Source: CAYFUF01 sp964394795 (GTDB taxonomy: Bacteria > Bacillota > Clostridia > Tissierellales > Peptoniphilaceae). From it: 17,029 nucleotides of DNA. This document shows positions 1-6,554 of this stretch, piece by piece. The stretch is taken from positions 1 through 17,029 of the forward strand of contig CAYMYX010000033.1 in NCBI GenBank assembly GCA_964394795.1, in the 5' to 3' direction. Under the pieces are notes generated by a model, which had not been told where the DNA came from, searched no databases, and worked only from the letters and a program-made list of their open reading frames with translations. Every line of letters starts with the position of its first letter. Position 1 is the stretch's first letter. A program made the translations under genes and the position numbers.

Positions 1-16
1 AGCCCTCTGTTTTTTT
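1..16 (+). terminator. Possible 3' arm and U-tract of a terminator or attenuator
   Basis: The first bases read AGCCCTCTG followed by seven T, which looks like the descending arm and T-tract of an intrinsic terminator whose ascending arm lies outside the window. The next start codon is at 38, leaving too little room for a promoter, so this could be a leader attenuator of the hydro-lyase operon. Only half of the structure can be seen. Confidence 0.3.
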
Positions 17-37
17 CTACATAGTGAGGAGAATTGT

Positions 38-1297
38 ATGCATGCTTTAGAAAAAATCCTAGCTAAAAATGCAGGTGTAGACCGGGTTGAAACCGGAGAG
101 ATAGTTACTGCCAAGGTCGACTTTGCGGAAATCAATGACCTGTATTTACAGACCATCTATTCCTTTAGGGAAATGGGTGGCAAGAAGGTTTGGGATAGGG
201 AGAGGGCGGCTTTTGTCTTCGACCACTACGCGCCCTGTCCCGATATCCAGAGTTCCGCCAACCATCAGGAGATGCGGGACTTCGCCAAAGAGAACGACCT
301 CAAGTTTCACTTTGATGTGAACACGGGTGTTTGCCACCAGGTCATGGTCGAAGCAGGAGTCATCCTACCCGGCGAGATTGTCGTCGCCACGGACAGCCAC
401 ACGACTACCCATGGGGCCTTCGGTGCTCTGGGTACGGGTTGTGGGGCCACGGATATGGCCACCATCCTGATGACAGGCGAGCTCTGGTTCCGGGTTCCGG
501 AAATCATTGAGGTCCGCTTGGAAGGGAAGACCAAGGAGGGGGTTTACCCCAAGGATGTCGTCCTTAAGGTCCTCGGTAAGCTTCGCGCCGATGGTGCGGT
601 GTATAAGGCGATTGACTTTACGGGCTCCTATGTGGAGGACCTCAATGTAGCCGGTCGGATGACCATCTGTAATATGGCCGTTGAAATGGGGGCAAAGACT
701 GCTTATATGCAGCCCAATGAAGATGTCCTTAATTATCTAGAGGGAAGAGCTCAGCGAGACTTTGAAATCCAAACGACGGATGAAGATTTCGAGTATGGGG
801 AGACCTATACTATCGATGTCAGCGAGATTGAGCCTCAGTTGGCTTGCCCTCACAGCGTAGACAACGTCTTCGATCTAGAGGAAGTGATCTCCGATGAGCA
901 AGTCGAGCTCGACCAAGGATATATCGGATCTTGCACCGGCGGCCGCGTCGAAGACTTCGCCATCGCGGCAAAGATTCTTGAAGGGAAGCAGATTCCTGAA
1001 TACAAGCGCCTGCTCATTATTCCCGCGTCTTCCGATGTCATGATGGAATGCATTGAGAAGGGCTACATCCAAACCCTGATGAAGGCCGGAGCGACCATCT
1101 CCACGCCGGGCTGTGGTGCCTGCCTTGGTGCCCACGAAGGTGTCCTTTCACCGGGTGAGGTCTGCATTAGCTCCACCAATCGGAACTTCCCTGGCCGAAT
1201 GGGGTCTACCGATGCGAAGATTTATCTGGCGAGTCCAGCTACCGTGGCAGCTAGCATACTCAATGGGAAGATTACCGACCCAAGAAAGTACATTTAG
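38..1297 (+). CDS. leuC: Aconitase-superfamily hydro-lyase, large subunit (3-isopropylmalate dehydratase / homoaconitase type)
   Basis: Large, iron-sulfur subunit of a two-subunit dehydratase that isomerises or dehydrates a hydroxy-acid; in leucine synthesis this is 2-isopropylmalate to 3-isopropylmalate. The 419-residue length fits the LeuC/HacA/DmdA group of separate large subunits. The three cysteines expected to hold the [4Fe-4S] cluster are Cys299 (GSCTGGR), Cys359 and Cys362 (PGCGACLG). The family blocks ATDSHTTTHGAFGALGTG (117-134) and NRNFPGRMGS (381-390) are intact. The usual SCTNGR motif reads SCTGGR. The start is supported by GAGGAG about 6 bases upstream. The small-subunit gene follows after 9 bases. 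The family is certain; the substrate is not. Homoaconitase and 2,3-dimethylmalate dehydratase belong to the same group, and no other leucine, lysine or nicotinate gene is in view. Confidence 0.85.
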   Translation: MHALEKILAKNAGVDRVETGEIVTAKVDFAEINDLYLQTIYSFREMGGKKVWDRERAAFVFDHYAPCPDIQSSANHQEMRDFAKENDLKFHFDVNTGVCHQVMVEAGVILPGEIVVATDSHTTTHGAFGALGTGCGATDMATILMTGELWFRVPEIIEVRLEGKTKEGVYPKDVVLKVLGKLRADGAVYKAIDFTGSYVEDLNVAGRMTICNMAVEMGAKTAYMQPNEDVLNYLEGRAQRDFEIQTTDEDFEYGETYTIDVSEIEPQLACPHSVDNVFDLEEVISDEQVELDQGYIGSCTGGRVEDFAIAAKILEGKQIPEYKRLLIIPASSDVMMECIEKGYIQTLMKAGATISTPGCGACLGAHEGVLSPGEVCISSTNRNFPGRMGSTDAKIYLASPATVAASILNGKITDPRKYI

Positions 1298-1306
1298 GAG
1301 GGGAAT

Positions 1307-1813
1307 ATGCGCGAAACAATTGAAGGACAAGTAAAAATTGTCGGTCACAACATCGACACGGATCAGATTTATCCGGGTAGGTATCTCGCCATAACCGACC
1401 CTCAGGAAATCGGCAAGCACAGCATGGAGGGGGTCGATGAGAACTTTTCCGCGGACTTCCCCCAAGGCGGCATTGTCGTTGCCGGCCGCAACTTTGGCTG
1501 TGGGTCGTCTCGAGAGCACGCGCCCATTGCTCTTCTCAACATGGGAGCCAGTGCGGTGTTGGCGGAATCTTTTGCCCGCATCTTTTACCGTAACTCCATC
1601 AACTTAGGTCTTCCTCTTCTCGTCTGCAAGGACATTAATGAGAAGGTGAAGGAGGACCAGACGGTTACAGTCAATATTCTGGATGGAACGATCACCGTGA
1701 AGGAAACGGGAGAAACCTTCCAAGGGGAGAAGCTGGGCGACCAAGCTCTGAAGATTCTCGAGGCAGGTGGCATTAAGCCGTTGATGAGAGAGCGGATGAA
1801 AAACGAACAATAG
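1307..1813 (+). CDS. leuD: Aconitase-superfamily hydro-lyase, small subunit (LeuD type)
   Basis: Swivel-domain small subunit that completes the active site with the preceding large subunit. It has 168 residues, typical of archaeal-type/DmdB-like small subunits and shorter than E. coli LeuD (about 200). The family motifs are IDTDQIYPGRYL (16-27) and NFGCGSSREHAP, which carries the substrate-binding Ser-Ser-Arg. The loop after PGR reads YLAI (26-29); in characterised small subunits this loop helps set substrate choice (YLRT in isopropylmalate isomerases), so the true substrate is open. A strong AGGAGGGG lies 4 bases before the ATG, and 9 bases separate it from the upstream stop. A terminator directly follows, so this is the last gene of the operon. 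Confidence 0.85.
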   Translation: MRETIEGQVKIVGHNIDTDQIYPGRYLAITDPQEIGKHSMEGVDENFSADFPQGGIVVAGRNFGCGSSREHAPIALLNMGASAVLAESFARIFYRNSINLGLPLLVCKDINEKVKEDQTVTVNILDGTITVKETGETFQGEKLGDQALKILEAGGIKPLMRERMKNEQ

Positions 1814-1819
1814 TTATGG

Positions 1820-1851
1820 GGGCCATGTTCTTGGAGCATGGCCCTTTTTTT
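1820..1851 (+). terminator. Intrinsic terminator of the leuCD-like operon
   Basis: The 8-bp stem GGGCCATG/CATGGCCC (1820-1827 with 1837-1844) has a 9-base loop and is followed by seven T (1845-1851). It begins 7 bases after the stop codon. Confidence 0.93.
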
Positions 1852-2068
1852 AGCTTTAATTGCGAATAAATTATAAAAGAGAAAATGTAGAACCTAGATA
1901 AGTGGAGATCTGCAGATAATTTAGAATGACTCTAATAAATAAAATAGACAGTAAAATAATTAGAATGCATGAAATAACCTATCATTAGCATGAGAATAAC
2001 AGTATTAATTGTTGTAAGAGTAGGCATATGTTAACCTTTATCTAAAATAAAGAATATGGGAGGAACAC

Positions 2069-4018
2069 ATGAAACTAAGAAAAATGCTGATGGCTTTCTT
2101 ACTGGTTTTTGCCCTCGTGCTTGTCGGTTGTAATGACAATGCCGAAGTGGATGAGAGTTCAGTGGAAGAAAGCGTAGACGCAAGCGTGGAAGAGTCATCT
2201 GTGGCGGAAACAACAGAAACAGAAAGCTCTGAAGATGCAAGCGTGGAGGAATCCGAAGCGGAGAGCGCTGAGGAGTCCGAAGAGGAAAGTACAGATGATG
2301 GTGAAGCAGCCGGACAAATTGAAGCGGGAACCTATGAGGGCGAAGGCCAAGGTTACGTTTCAACGATCAAGGTTGAAGTGGATGTTGAAGAGGACGGTAC
2401 GATTACCGATATTCGAGTTCTAGAGCATGGGGACACCGAACGGATGGTCGAGTTTGCAGAGAACATTATCCCCGTCATGATTGAGCACCAAAGTACAAAA
2501 GTCGATACATATTCTGGTGCTACCTTCTCTAGTTTTGGTATCATCCGAGCAACGGAAGCTGCCTTGGAAGAAGCCGGCGCTGACTTATCAAAGTATAATG
2601 TAGAGATGGAAGCTCCTGTTGCAGAAGAATTAGATGATGTTACGACAGACATCGTTGTTGTAGGTGGTGGTGCTTCAGGCTTGAGTGCAGCTATCGAAGT
2701 TAAGCACCAAAATCCGGATATTAACGTCATCGTTCTTGAAAAGATGCCATACACGGGCGGTTCCCTAGCTTTATCCGGTGGTTTGTTCTGGACAGGTAAT
2801 GGATCGAAGTATACTCCAGACGACGACTTCACCCCAGATTCTTTGGTTGAATGGTTTACCATGCGGTCTGAAGGTCCTATCAATGAACCTTATGTACGTC
2901 ACATCGCTGAGAAAGCACCAATCCAATTCGACTATTTAATGGAACAAGGCGCACCATGGGATTATGAGAATCCAACGGAAACTTATCCTGACTCAGGCAT
3001 CTACCGTTTCGAAACGAACGTAGGTATGACTGATGGCAAGTATCGTTCTGCAGCAGCTGGTTCTATAGCATCTGACTGGTTAGCAGAATTTGCAGCTGAA
3101 CAAGGGGCAGAAATTCGTGTGAATTCTCCTGTAGTTGAACTGCTAACTGACGATGCTGGCGCTGTCATCGGTGTACGCGTTGAGTCAGAAACTGAACTAT
3201 ACAATGTGTTTGCGAAGAAGGTTATCATGGCCACCGGTGGTTTTGGTAACTCCAGAGAGCACTTAGAGATGTACGCAGAAGATTCTGCCGCAAAGTGGCC
3301 ATTCCTTCATGCAGGAAACACAGGCGACGGTCACGGCATGATGACCGACCTTGGTGCAACCATTGTTGGTAATGGTGTTATGGCTTACGAAGCATTGACC
3401 CCAACCCTCGGTTACAAGGGCAATGTTGGTTCCCTCGTTTGGGTTCCTGAACTAGTTGTGAATATTGAAGGTAAGCGCTTTGTTGATGAGACGGGTCAAT
3501 CTACAGATATCGCCCTACAAACTTACCTCCAAACTGACGATATCGCTTTCGGTATCATCGACTCCAGAACTGACCGTAACGAAGATTTAGAGCAAGGTGT
3601 CTCTGAAGGTCTAATTCACAAGGCCGAGACGCTGGAAGAGTTGGCAGAAACTTTAGAGATTACTGATGTTGATGCTTTCTTAACCACTGTTGAGAACTAC
3701 AACGCAGCGGCTAACGACGGTGCTGAAGACGAATTCAATGCAGACCCTGAGCTGATGAAGGCAGTTGAAGAAGGGCCATTCTATGCGGTTCCTTTAAAGT
3801 CTGTCATCATCGGAACGATGCCAGGCGTTGAAGTTGACCAAGACGGTCGAGTCCTTGGTGCCGAGGGTCAACCAATTCCTAACCTGTTCGCAGCCGGTGA
3901 AGTCATGTTTGGTAACATCTTCAACCGCGTCTATCCTGCTACGGGCACAGCAATTGCCCAAGCAATTTACTCAGGAGCTATTGCGGCTGAAGCGGCTGTA
4001 AATGAGATTCAAGAATAA
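2069..4018 (+). CDS. Exported lipoprotein FAD reductase with FMN-binding domain; substrate unknown
   Basis: A 649-residue extracellular flavoprotein. The signal peptide ends in a lipobox LVGC, so Cys21 would be lipidated. An acidic Ser/Glu-rich linker follows (about 25-85), then an FMN-binding domain (about 86-170). The SGAT motif at 149-152 matches the site where ApbE-type transferases attach FMN to Thr152. The FAD_binding_2 domain starts with VVVGGGASGLSAA (196-208). Such proteins usually take electrons from membrane quinol or flavin-based extracellular electron transfer and reduce small organic acids. The C-terminal catalytic region is atypical: the usual HTMGG reads IGTMPG (581-586), and NRLGGNA reads NRVYPATG (619-626). 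Fumarate reductase activity is therefore unlikely. ATG is preceded by GGGAGG with 5-base spacing. The 217-base AT-rich stretch upstream holds no gene and no promoter I can place confidently. The gene appears monocistronic. Confidence 0.8.
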   Translation: MKLRKMLMAFLLVFALVLVGCNDNAEVDESSVEESVDASVEESSVAETTETESSEDASVEESEAESAEESEEESTDDGEAAGQIEAGTYEGEGQGYVSTIKVEVDVEEDGTITDIRVLEHGDTERMVEFAENIIPVMIEHQSTKVDTYSGATFSSFGIIRATEAALEEAGADLSKYNVEMEAPVAEELDDVTTDIVVVGGGASGLSAAIEVKHQNPDINVIVLEKMPYTGGSLALSGGLFWTGNGSKYTPDDDFTPDSLVEWFTMRSEGPINEPYVRHIAEKAPIQFDYLMEQGAPWDYENPTETYPDSGIYRFETNVGMTDGKYRSAAAGSIASDWLAEFAAEQGAEIRVNSPVVELLTDDAGAVIGVRVESETELYNVFAKKVIMATGGFGNSREHLEMYAEDSAAKWPFLHAGNTGDGHGMMTDLGATIVGNGVMAYEALTPTLGYKGNVGSLVWVPELVVNIEGKRFVDETGQSTDIALQTYLQTDDIAFGIIDSRTDRNEDLEQGVSEGLIHKAETLEELAETLEITDVDAFLTTVENYNAAANDGAEDEFNADPELMKAVEEGPFYAVPLKSVIIGTMPGVEVDQDGRVLGAEGQPIPNLFAAGEVMFGNIFNRVYPATGTAIAQAIYSGAIAAEAAVNEIQE

Positions 4019-4026
4019 GTTATAAA

Positions 4027-4089
4027 GATAAGCAAAAATAAGGTGCTGTCGGCAACGGAAATGTTGCTGGCAGCACCTTTTAGCTTATC
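4027..4089. terminator. Bidirectional terminator between convergent genes
   Basis: A 15-bp hairpin, GGTGCTGTCGGCAAC with GTTGCTGGCAGCACC (two G-T pairs), spans 4042-4077 with a 6-base loop. It has TTTT on the plus side and a T-rich stretch on the minus side. An outer inverted repeat GATAAGC/GCTTATC (4027-4033, 4083-4089) extends it. It can serve both the flavoprotein gene and the ABC-F gene. Confidence 0.9.
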
Positions 4090-4110
4090 AATCAGTAGAA
4101 ACAGAGTAGT

Positions 4111-5664
4111 TTAATTGTATAAAAGCGAATAATCCTCCATCGGCAAAATCTTCGTTGCCACCTCGCTGTAAAAGTCCCTGTCGTGGGAAATCAGGAAGAT
4201 GCCACCGTTGTATTCCTTGAGAGCGCGCTTGAGTTCTTCTTTGGCGGCGGGGTCAAGGTGGTTGGTGGGCTCGTCAAGGACCAAGATGTTGGTGGGCTTG
4301 TTCATGACTTTGCAGAGGCGGACCTTGGCTTTTTCGCCGCCGGAGAGGACCTTGACTTGGAGCTCGTATTGTTCGGTGGTGAGGCCGCACTTCGCGAGCA
4401 TGGCCCGAATTTCGTGCTGCATGAGGGAGGGGAATTCTTCCCAGACGAGGTCGATGGCGGTTTCTTTGTCGTAGTCTTCCTCTTGGCGGAAGTAGCCGAT
4501 GTGGAGGTTTTGACCGAAGGAGACGTCGCCGGAGATGGCTGGTTGGTAGCCGAGGATGGTGTTGATGAGGGTGGTTTTGCCTAAGCCGTTAGGTCCGACG
4601 ATGGCAATACGGTCGCCACGTTCCATGCGGAGGTTCATTGGCTTGCTAATAGGTTGGTCGTAGCCGACGACCAGGTCCTCTGTGGCGAAGATCAGCTTGG
4701 AGCCGGCGCCAGTTTGCTTGAAGTCGAATTGGGGCTTTGGCTTTTCGCGGATCAGCTCAATCTTTTCCATCTTGTCGAGTTTCTTTTGCCGGGACATGGC
4801 CATATTTCTCGTCGCTACTCTTGCCTTGTTGCGGGCAACGAAATCTTCCAAGTCGCGAATTTCTTGTTGCTGCCTCTTGTAGGCATTCTCGTTTTGCTTG
4901 AGCTTAAGGTCCCGCATCCGTTCGAATTCGGCATAGTCGCCAACGTAGCGGTTGAGCTCGTTGTTTTCAATGTGGTAGATGATATTGATGACCGAATTGA
5001 GGAAAGGGATATCGTGGGAGATAAGGATGAAGGCATTTTCATAGTCCATCAGGTAGCGGCGGAGCCAATCGATGTGGTGCTCGTCGAGGTAGTTGGTGGG
5101 CTCGTCCAGCATGAGGATGTCCGGTTTTTCGAGGAGCAACTTGCAGAGGAGGACGCGGGACCGTTGGCCGCCCGACAGGTCTCTGAAGGGGGTGTCGAGG
5201 CCGAGGTCTTCGAGGTCCATGGCCTTCGCTATCTCATCGATCTTGGCATCGATAATGTAGAAGTCACGGCTTTCGATGATGCTTTGGAGGAGACCGACTT
5301 CTTCCATCAGTTGGTCGAGATCGTCGCCTTCAGCTTGGGCCATCTCCATATACAGCTCATTGATTTTCGCTTCCTTATCGAAAAGGTCGGCAAAGGCGTC
5401 CTGGAGGACTTCCCGTACGGTGGCGTCCTTCTCATAGGAGGCAAGTTGGTCGAGGTAGCCGACCTGAACATACTTGGCCCACTCGATGGTTCCCTCGTCG
5501 GGAATCAATTTGCCGGTGATAATATTCATGAAGGAAGACTTTCCTTCACCATTGGGACCGACCAGACCGACATGTTCGCCCTTGAGCAGGCGGAAGTTGA
5601 CGTCGTTTAGTATCTCGCGGCCGCCGTAGCTGTGATTTAGATTTGTAACGGTTAGTATGCTCAT
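4111..5664 (-). CDS. ABC-F family ATPase (ribosome-associated type)
   Basis: A soluble protein of 517 residues with two ABC ATPase domains and no membrane segments, the ABC-F design. Members bind near the ribosomal E site and act in translation or, in some subgroups, protect against ribosome-targeting antibiotics. Domain 1 has Walker A GPNGEGKSS (36-44), signature LSGGQ (163-167) and Walker B LMLDEPTNYLD (184-194). The charged linker is about 245-310 (the P-site tRNA-interaction motif region). Domain 2 has GPNGLGKTT (357-365), LSGGEK (440-445) and LVLDEPTNHLD (461-471). Both switch histidines (SHD) are present. I chose the inner ATG at 5664 because AAGGAA precedes it and residue 2 onward matches the usual family beginning; an upstream in-frame start at 5721 lacks a ribosome binding site. 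The subgroup cannot be assigned by eye, so resistance should not be assumed. Confidence 0.9.
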   Translation of the reverse strand: MSILTVTNLNHSYGGREILNDVNFRLLKGEHVGLVGPNGEGKSSFMNIITGKLIPDEGTIEWAKYVQVGYLDQLASYEKDATVREVLQDAFADLFDKEAKINELYMEMAQAEGDDLDQLMEEVGLLQSIIESRDFYIIDAKIDEIAKAMDLEDLGLDTPFRDLSGGQRSRVLLCKLLLEKPDILMLDEPTNYLDEHHIDWLRRYLMDYENAFILISHDIPFLNSVINIIYHIENNELNRYVGDYAEFERMRDLKLKQNENAYKRQQQEIRDLEDFVARNKARVATRNMAMSRQKKLDKMEKIELIREKPKPQFDFKQTGAGSKLIFATEDLVVGYDQPISKPMNLRMERGDRIAIVGPNGLGKTTLINTILGYQPAISGDVSFGQNLHIGYFRQEEDYDKETAIDLVWEEFPSLMQHEIRAMLAKCGLTTEQYELQVKVLSGGEKAKVRLCKVMNKPTNILVLDEPTNHLDPAAKEELKRALKEYNGGIFLISHDRDFYSEVATKILPMEDYSLLYN

Positions 5665-5709
5665 CCGAATTTTCCTTATTTTACTTGGGTGGTTTAACTG
5701 ACGCCCTTC

Positions 5710-5738
5710 ATTATAAAGCAAGGGGCGGTAAATTTCTA
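5710..5738 (-). promoter_or_regulatory. Promoter for the ABC-F gene
   Basis: On the minus strand, TAGAAA (5738-5733), a 17-base spacer and a perfect TATAAT (5715-5710) lie about 46 bases before the ABC-F start codon. Confidence 0.6.
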
Positions 5739-5746
5739 TCCTCCCG

Positions 5747-5774
5747 TTTAGAGGGCTTTTATTCGTGGTATGAT
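5747..5774 (+). promoter_or_regulatory. Extended -10 promoter for the Ppx/GppA gene
   Basis: TTTAGA (5747-5752), a 16-base spacer and TATGAT (5769-5774) preceded by TGG, an extended -10. It lies about 40 bases before the phosphatase start and diverges from the ABC-F promoter. Confidence 0.55.
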
Positions 5775-5815
5775 TGTAAAAATGAAACTAACGAACAGAA
5801 TTTGGGGAGGCAAAG

Positions 5816-6490
5816 ATGATTTGCAGTGTAATAGATATTGGTTCAAATACCGTGAGACTTTCGGTCTTTAAGACCGTCGATGGGGAAGTGAGAACGCTCT
5901 TTAGTGAGAAGCAATCGGTTGGTTTGGCCAGTTACCGAGATGGAAACGTCCTGACCGACGAAGGCGTAGAGAAGCTGATTGCGGTCCTCACCCTCTTTAA
6001 GAAAATTATCAACAACTTTGACGCTATCGAGGAAACCTATGCGATTGCAACCGCCAGCTTGCGGGATGTGAAAAACTGCGACGAGATTGTTGAGCGCGCA
6101 AGAGTGGAGACAGGCGTTAATATTGAATTAATATCTGGTAATGAAGAAGCCCGCCTCGCCTTCCTTGGTGCATCTCAGTTTCTACCCGACCACGAGCAAG
6201 GTATCTTGGCAGATATCGGTGGTGGTTCCACAGAGATTGTCCGCTTCCGCAAAAACGAAATGCTGGAGAACACCAGTTTAAGCATTGGGTCTTTGACCGC
6301 CTACAACAATTACGTGGATAAGATTTTCATGTCGGCATCTGAAAGAGAGAAGTTGGGCAGNNNNNNNNNNNNNNNNNNNNNNNNNNNNNNNNNNNNNNNN
6401 NNNNNNNNNNNNNNNNNNNNNNNNNNNNNNNNNNNNNNNNNNNNNNNNNNNNNNNNNNNNAAGGAAGAGGTTGTGGAGAGTCAGGAGTAA
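5816..6490 (+). CDS. Ppx/GppA family phosphatase, interrupted by assembly gap
   Basis: The N-terminal 181 residues are clear and belong to the exopolyphosphatase / (p)ppGpp-pyrophosphatase family of the actin-like ATPase superfamily. Visible motifs are VIDIGSNTVRLSVF (5-18), ATASLRD (78-84), ISGNEEARL (106-114), which contains the likely catalytic Glu111, and DIGGGSTE (133-140), the phosphate-binding loop. It would hydrolyse polyphosphate or pppGpp in the cytoplasm. The ATG follows GGGGAGG. At 6361 the sequence becomes N for 100 bases. The tail after the gap ends KEEVVESQE-stop just before a terminator. Family members usually have 300 or more residues, so the gap is probably longer than 100 bases and the reading frame across it is unproven. 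No polyphosphate kinase is nearby. Confidence 0.8.
   Translation: MICSVIDIGSNTVRLSVFKTVDGEVRTLFSEKQSVGLASYRDGNVLTDEGVEKLIAVLTLFKKIINNFDAIEETYAIATASLRDVKNCDEIVERARVETGVNIELISGNEEARLAFLGASQFLPDHEQGILADIGGGSTEIVRFRKNEMLENTSLSIGSLTAYNNYVDKIFMSASEREKLGXXXXXXXXXXXXXXXXXXXXXXXXXXXXXXXXXXKEEVVESQE
6361..6460. other. Assembly gap of exactly 100 N
   Basis: A run of 100 undetermined bases, the customary placeholder for a gap of unknown length. It interrupts the Ppx/GppA gene. Confidence 0.98.
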
Positions 6491-6495
6491 ATAAG

Positions 6496-6532
6496 AAAAA
6501 CCGGAGACAGAATCTGTCTCCGGAATTTTTTT
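6496..6532. terminator. Bidirectional terminator (Ppx/GppA and flavoprotein genes)
   Basis: A perfect 10-bp stem CCGGAGACAG/CTGTCTCCGG (6501-6510, 6514-6523) with a 3-base AAT loop. It has seven T on the plus side (6526-6532) and AAAAA before the stem (6496-6500), which serves as a T-tract on the minus strand. Confidence 0.93.
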
Positions 6533-6554
6533 GCCTAGATTGTTTTAAACTGAT

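Noticed and set aside
1852..2068. AT-rich spacer checked for a mobile element, riboswitch or small gene
   Set aside because: No open frame, terminal inverted repeats or stable conserved-looking structure seen; probably the promoter region of the following gene.
2138..2310. Repetitive GAAAGC/GAGTC-like DNA in the first flavoprotein gene (and 8540-8700 in the second)
   Set aside because: This is the codon pattern of Ser/Glu-rich linkers after a lipobox, not a DNA repeat array.
4654..5610. 318-codon open frame on the plus strand
   Set aside because: It lies wholly opposite the ABC-F gene, has Val/Glu-rich composition expected from antisense of that gene, and has no ribosome binding site or family resemblance.
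4111..5664. Antibiotic-resistance label for the ABC-F protein
   Set aside because: Motifs show only the ABC-F superfamily; the subgroup that protects ribosomes cannot be distinguished from housekeeping members by eye.
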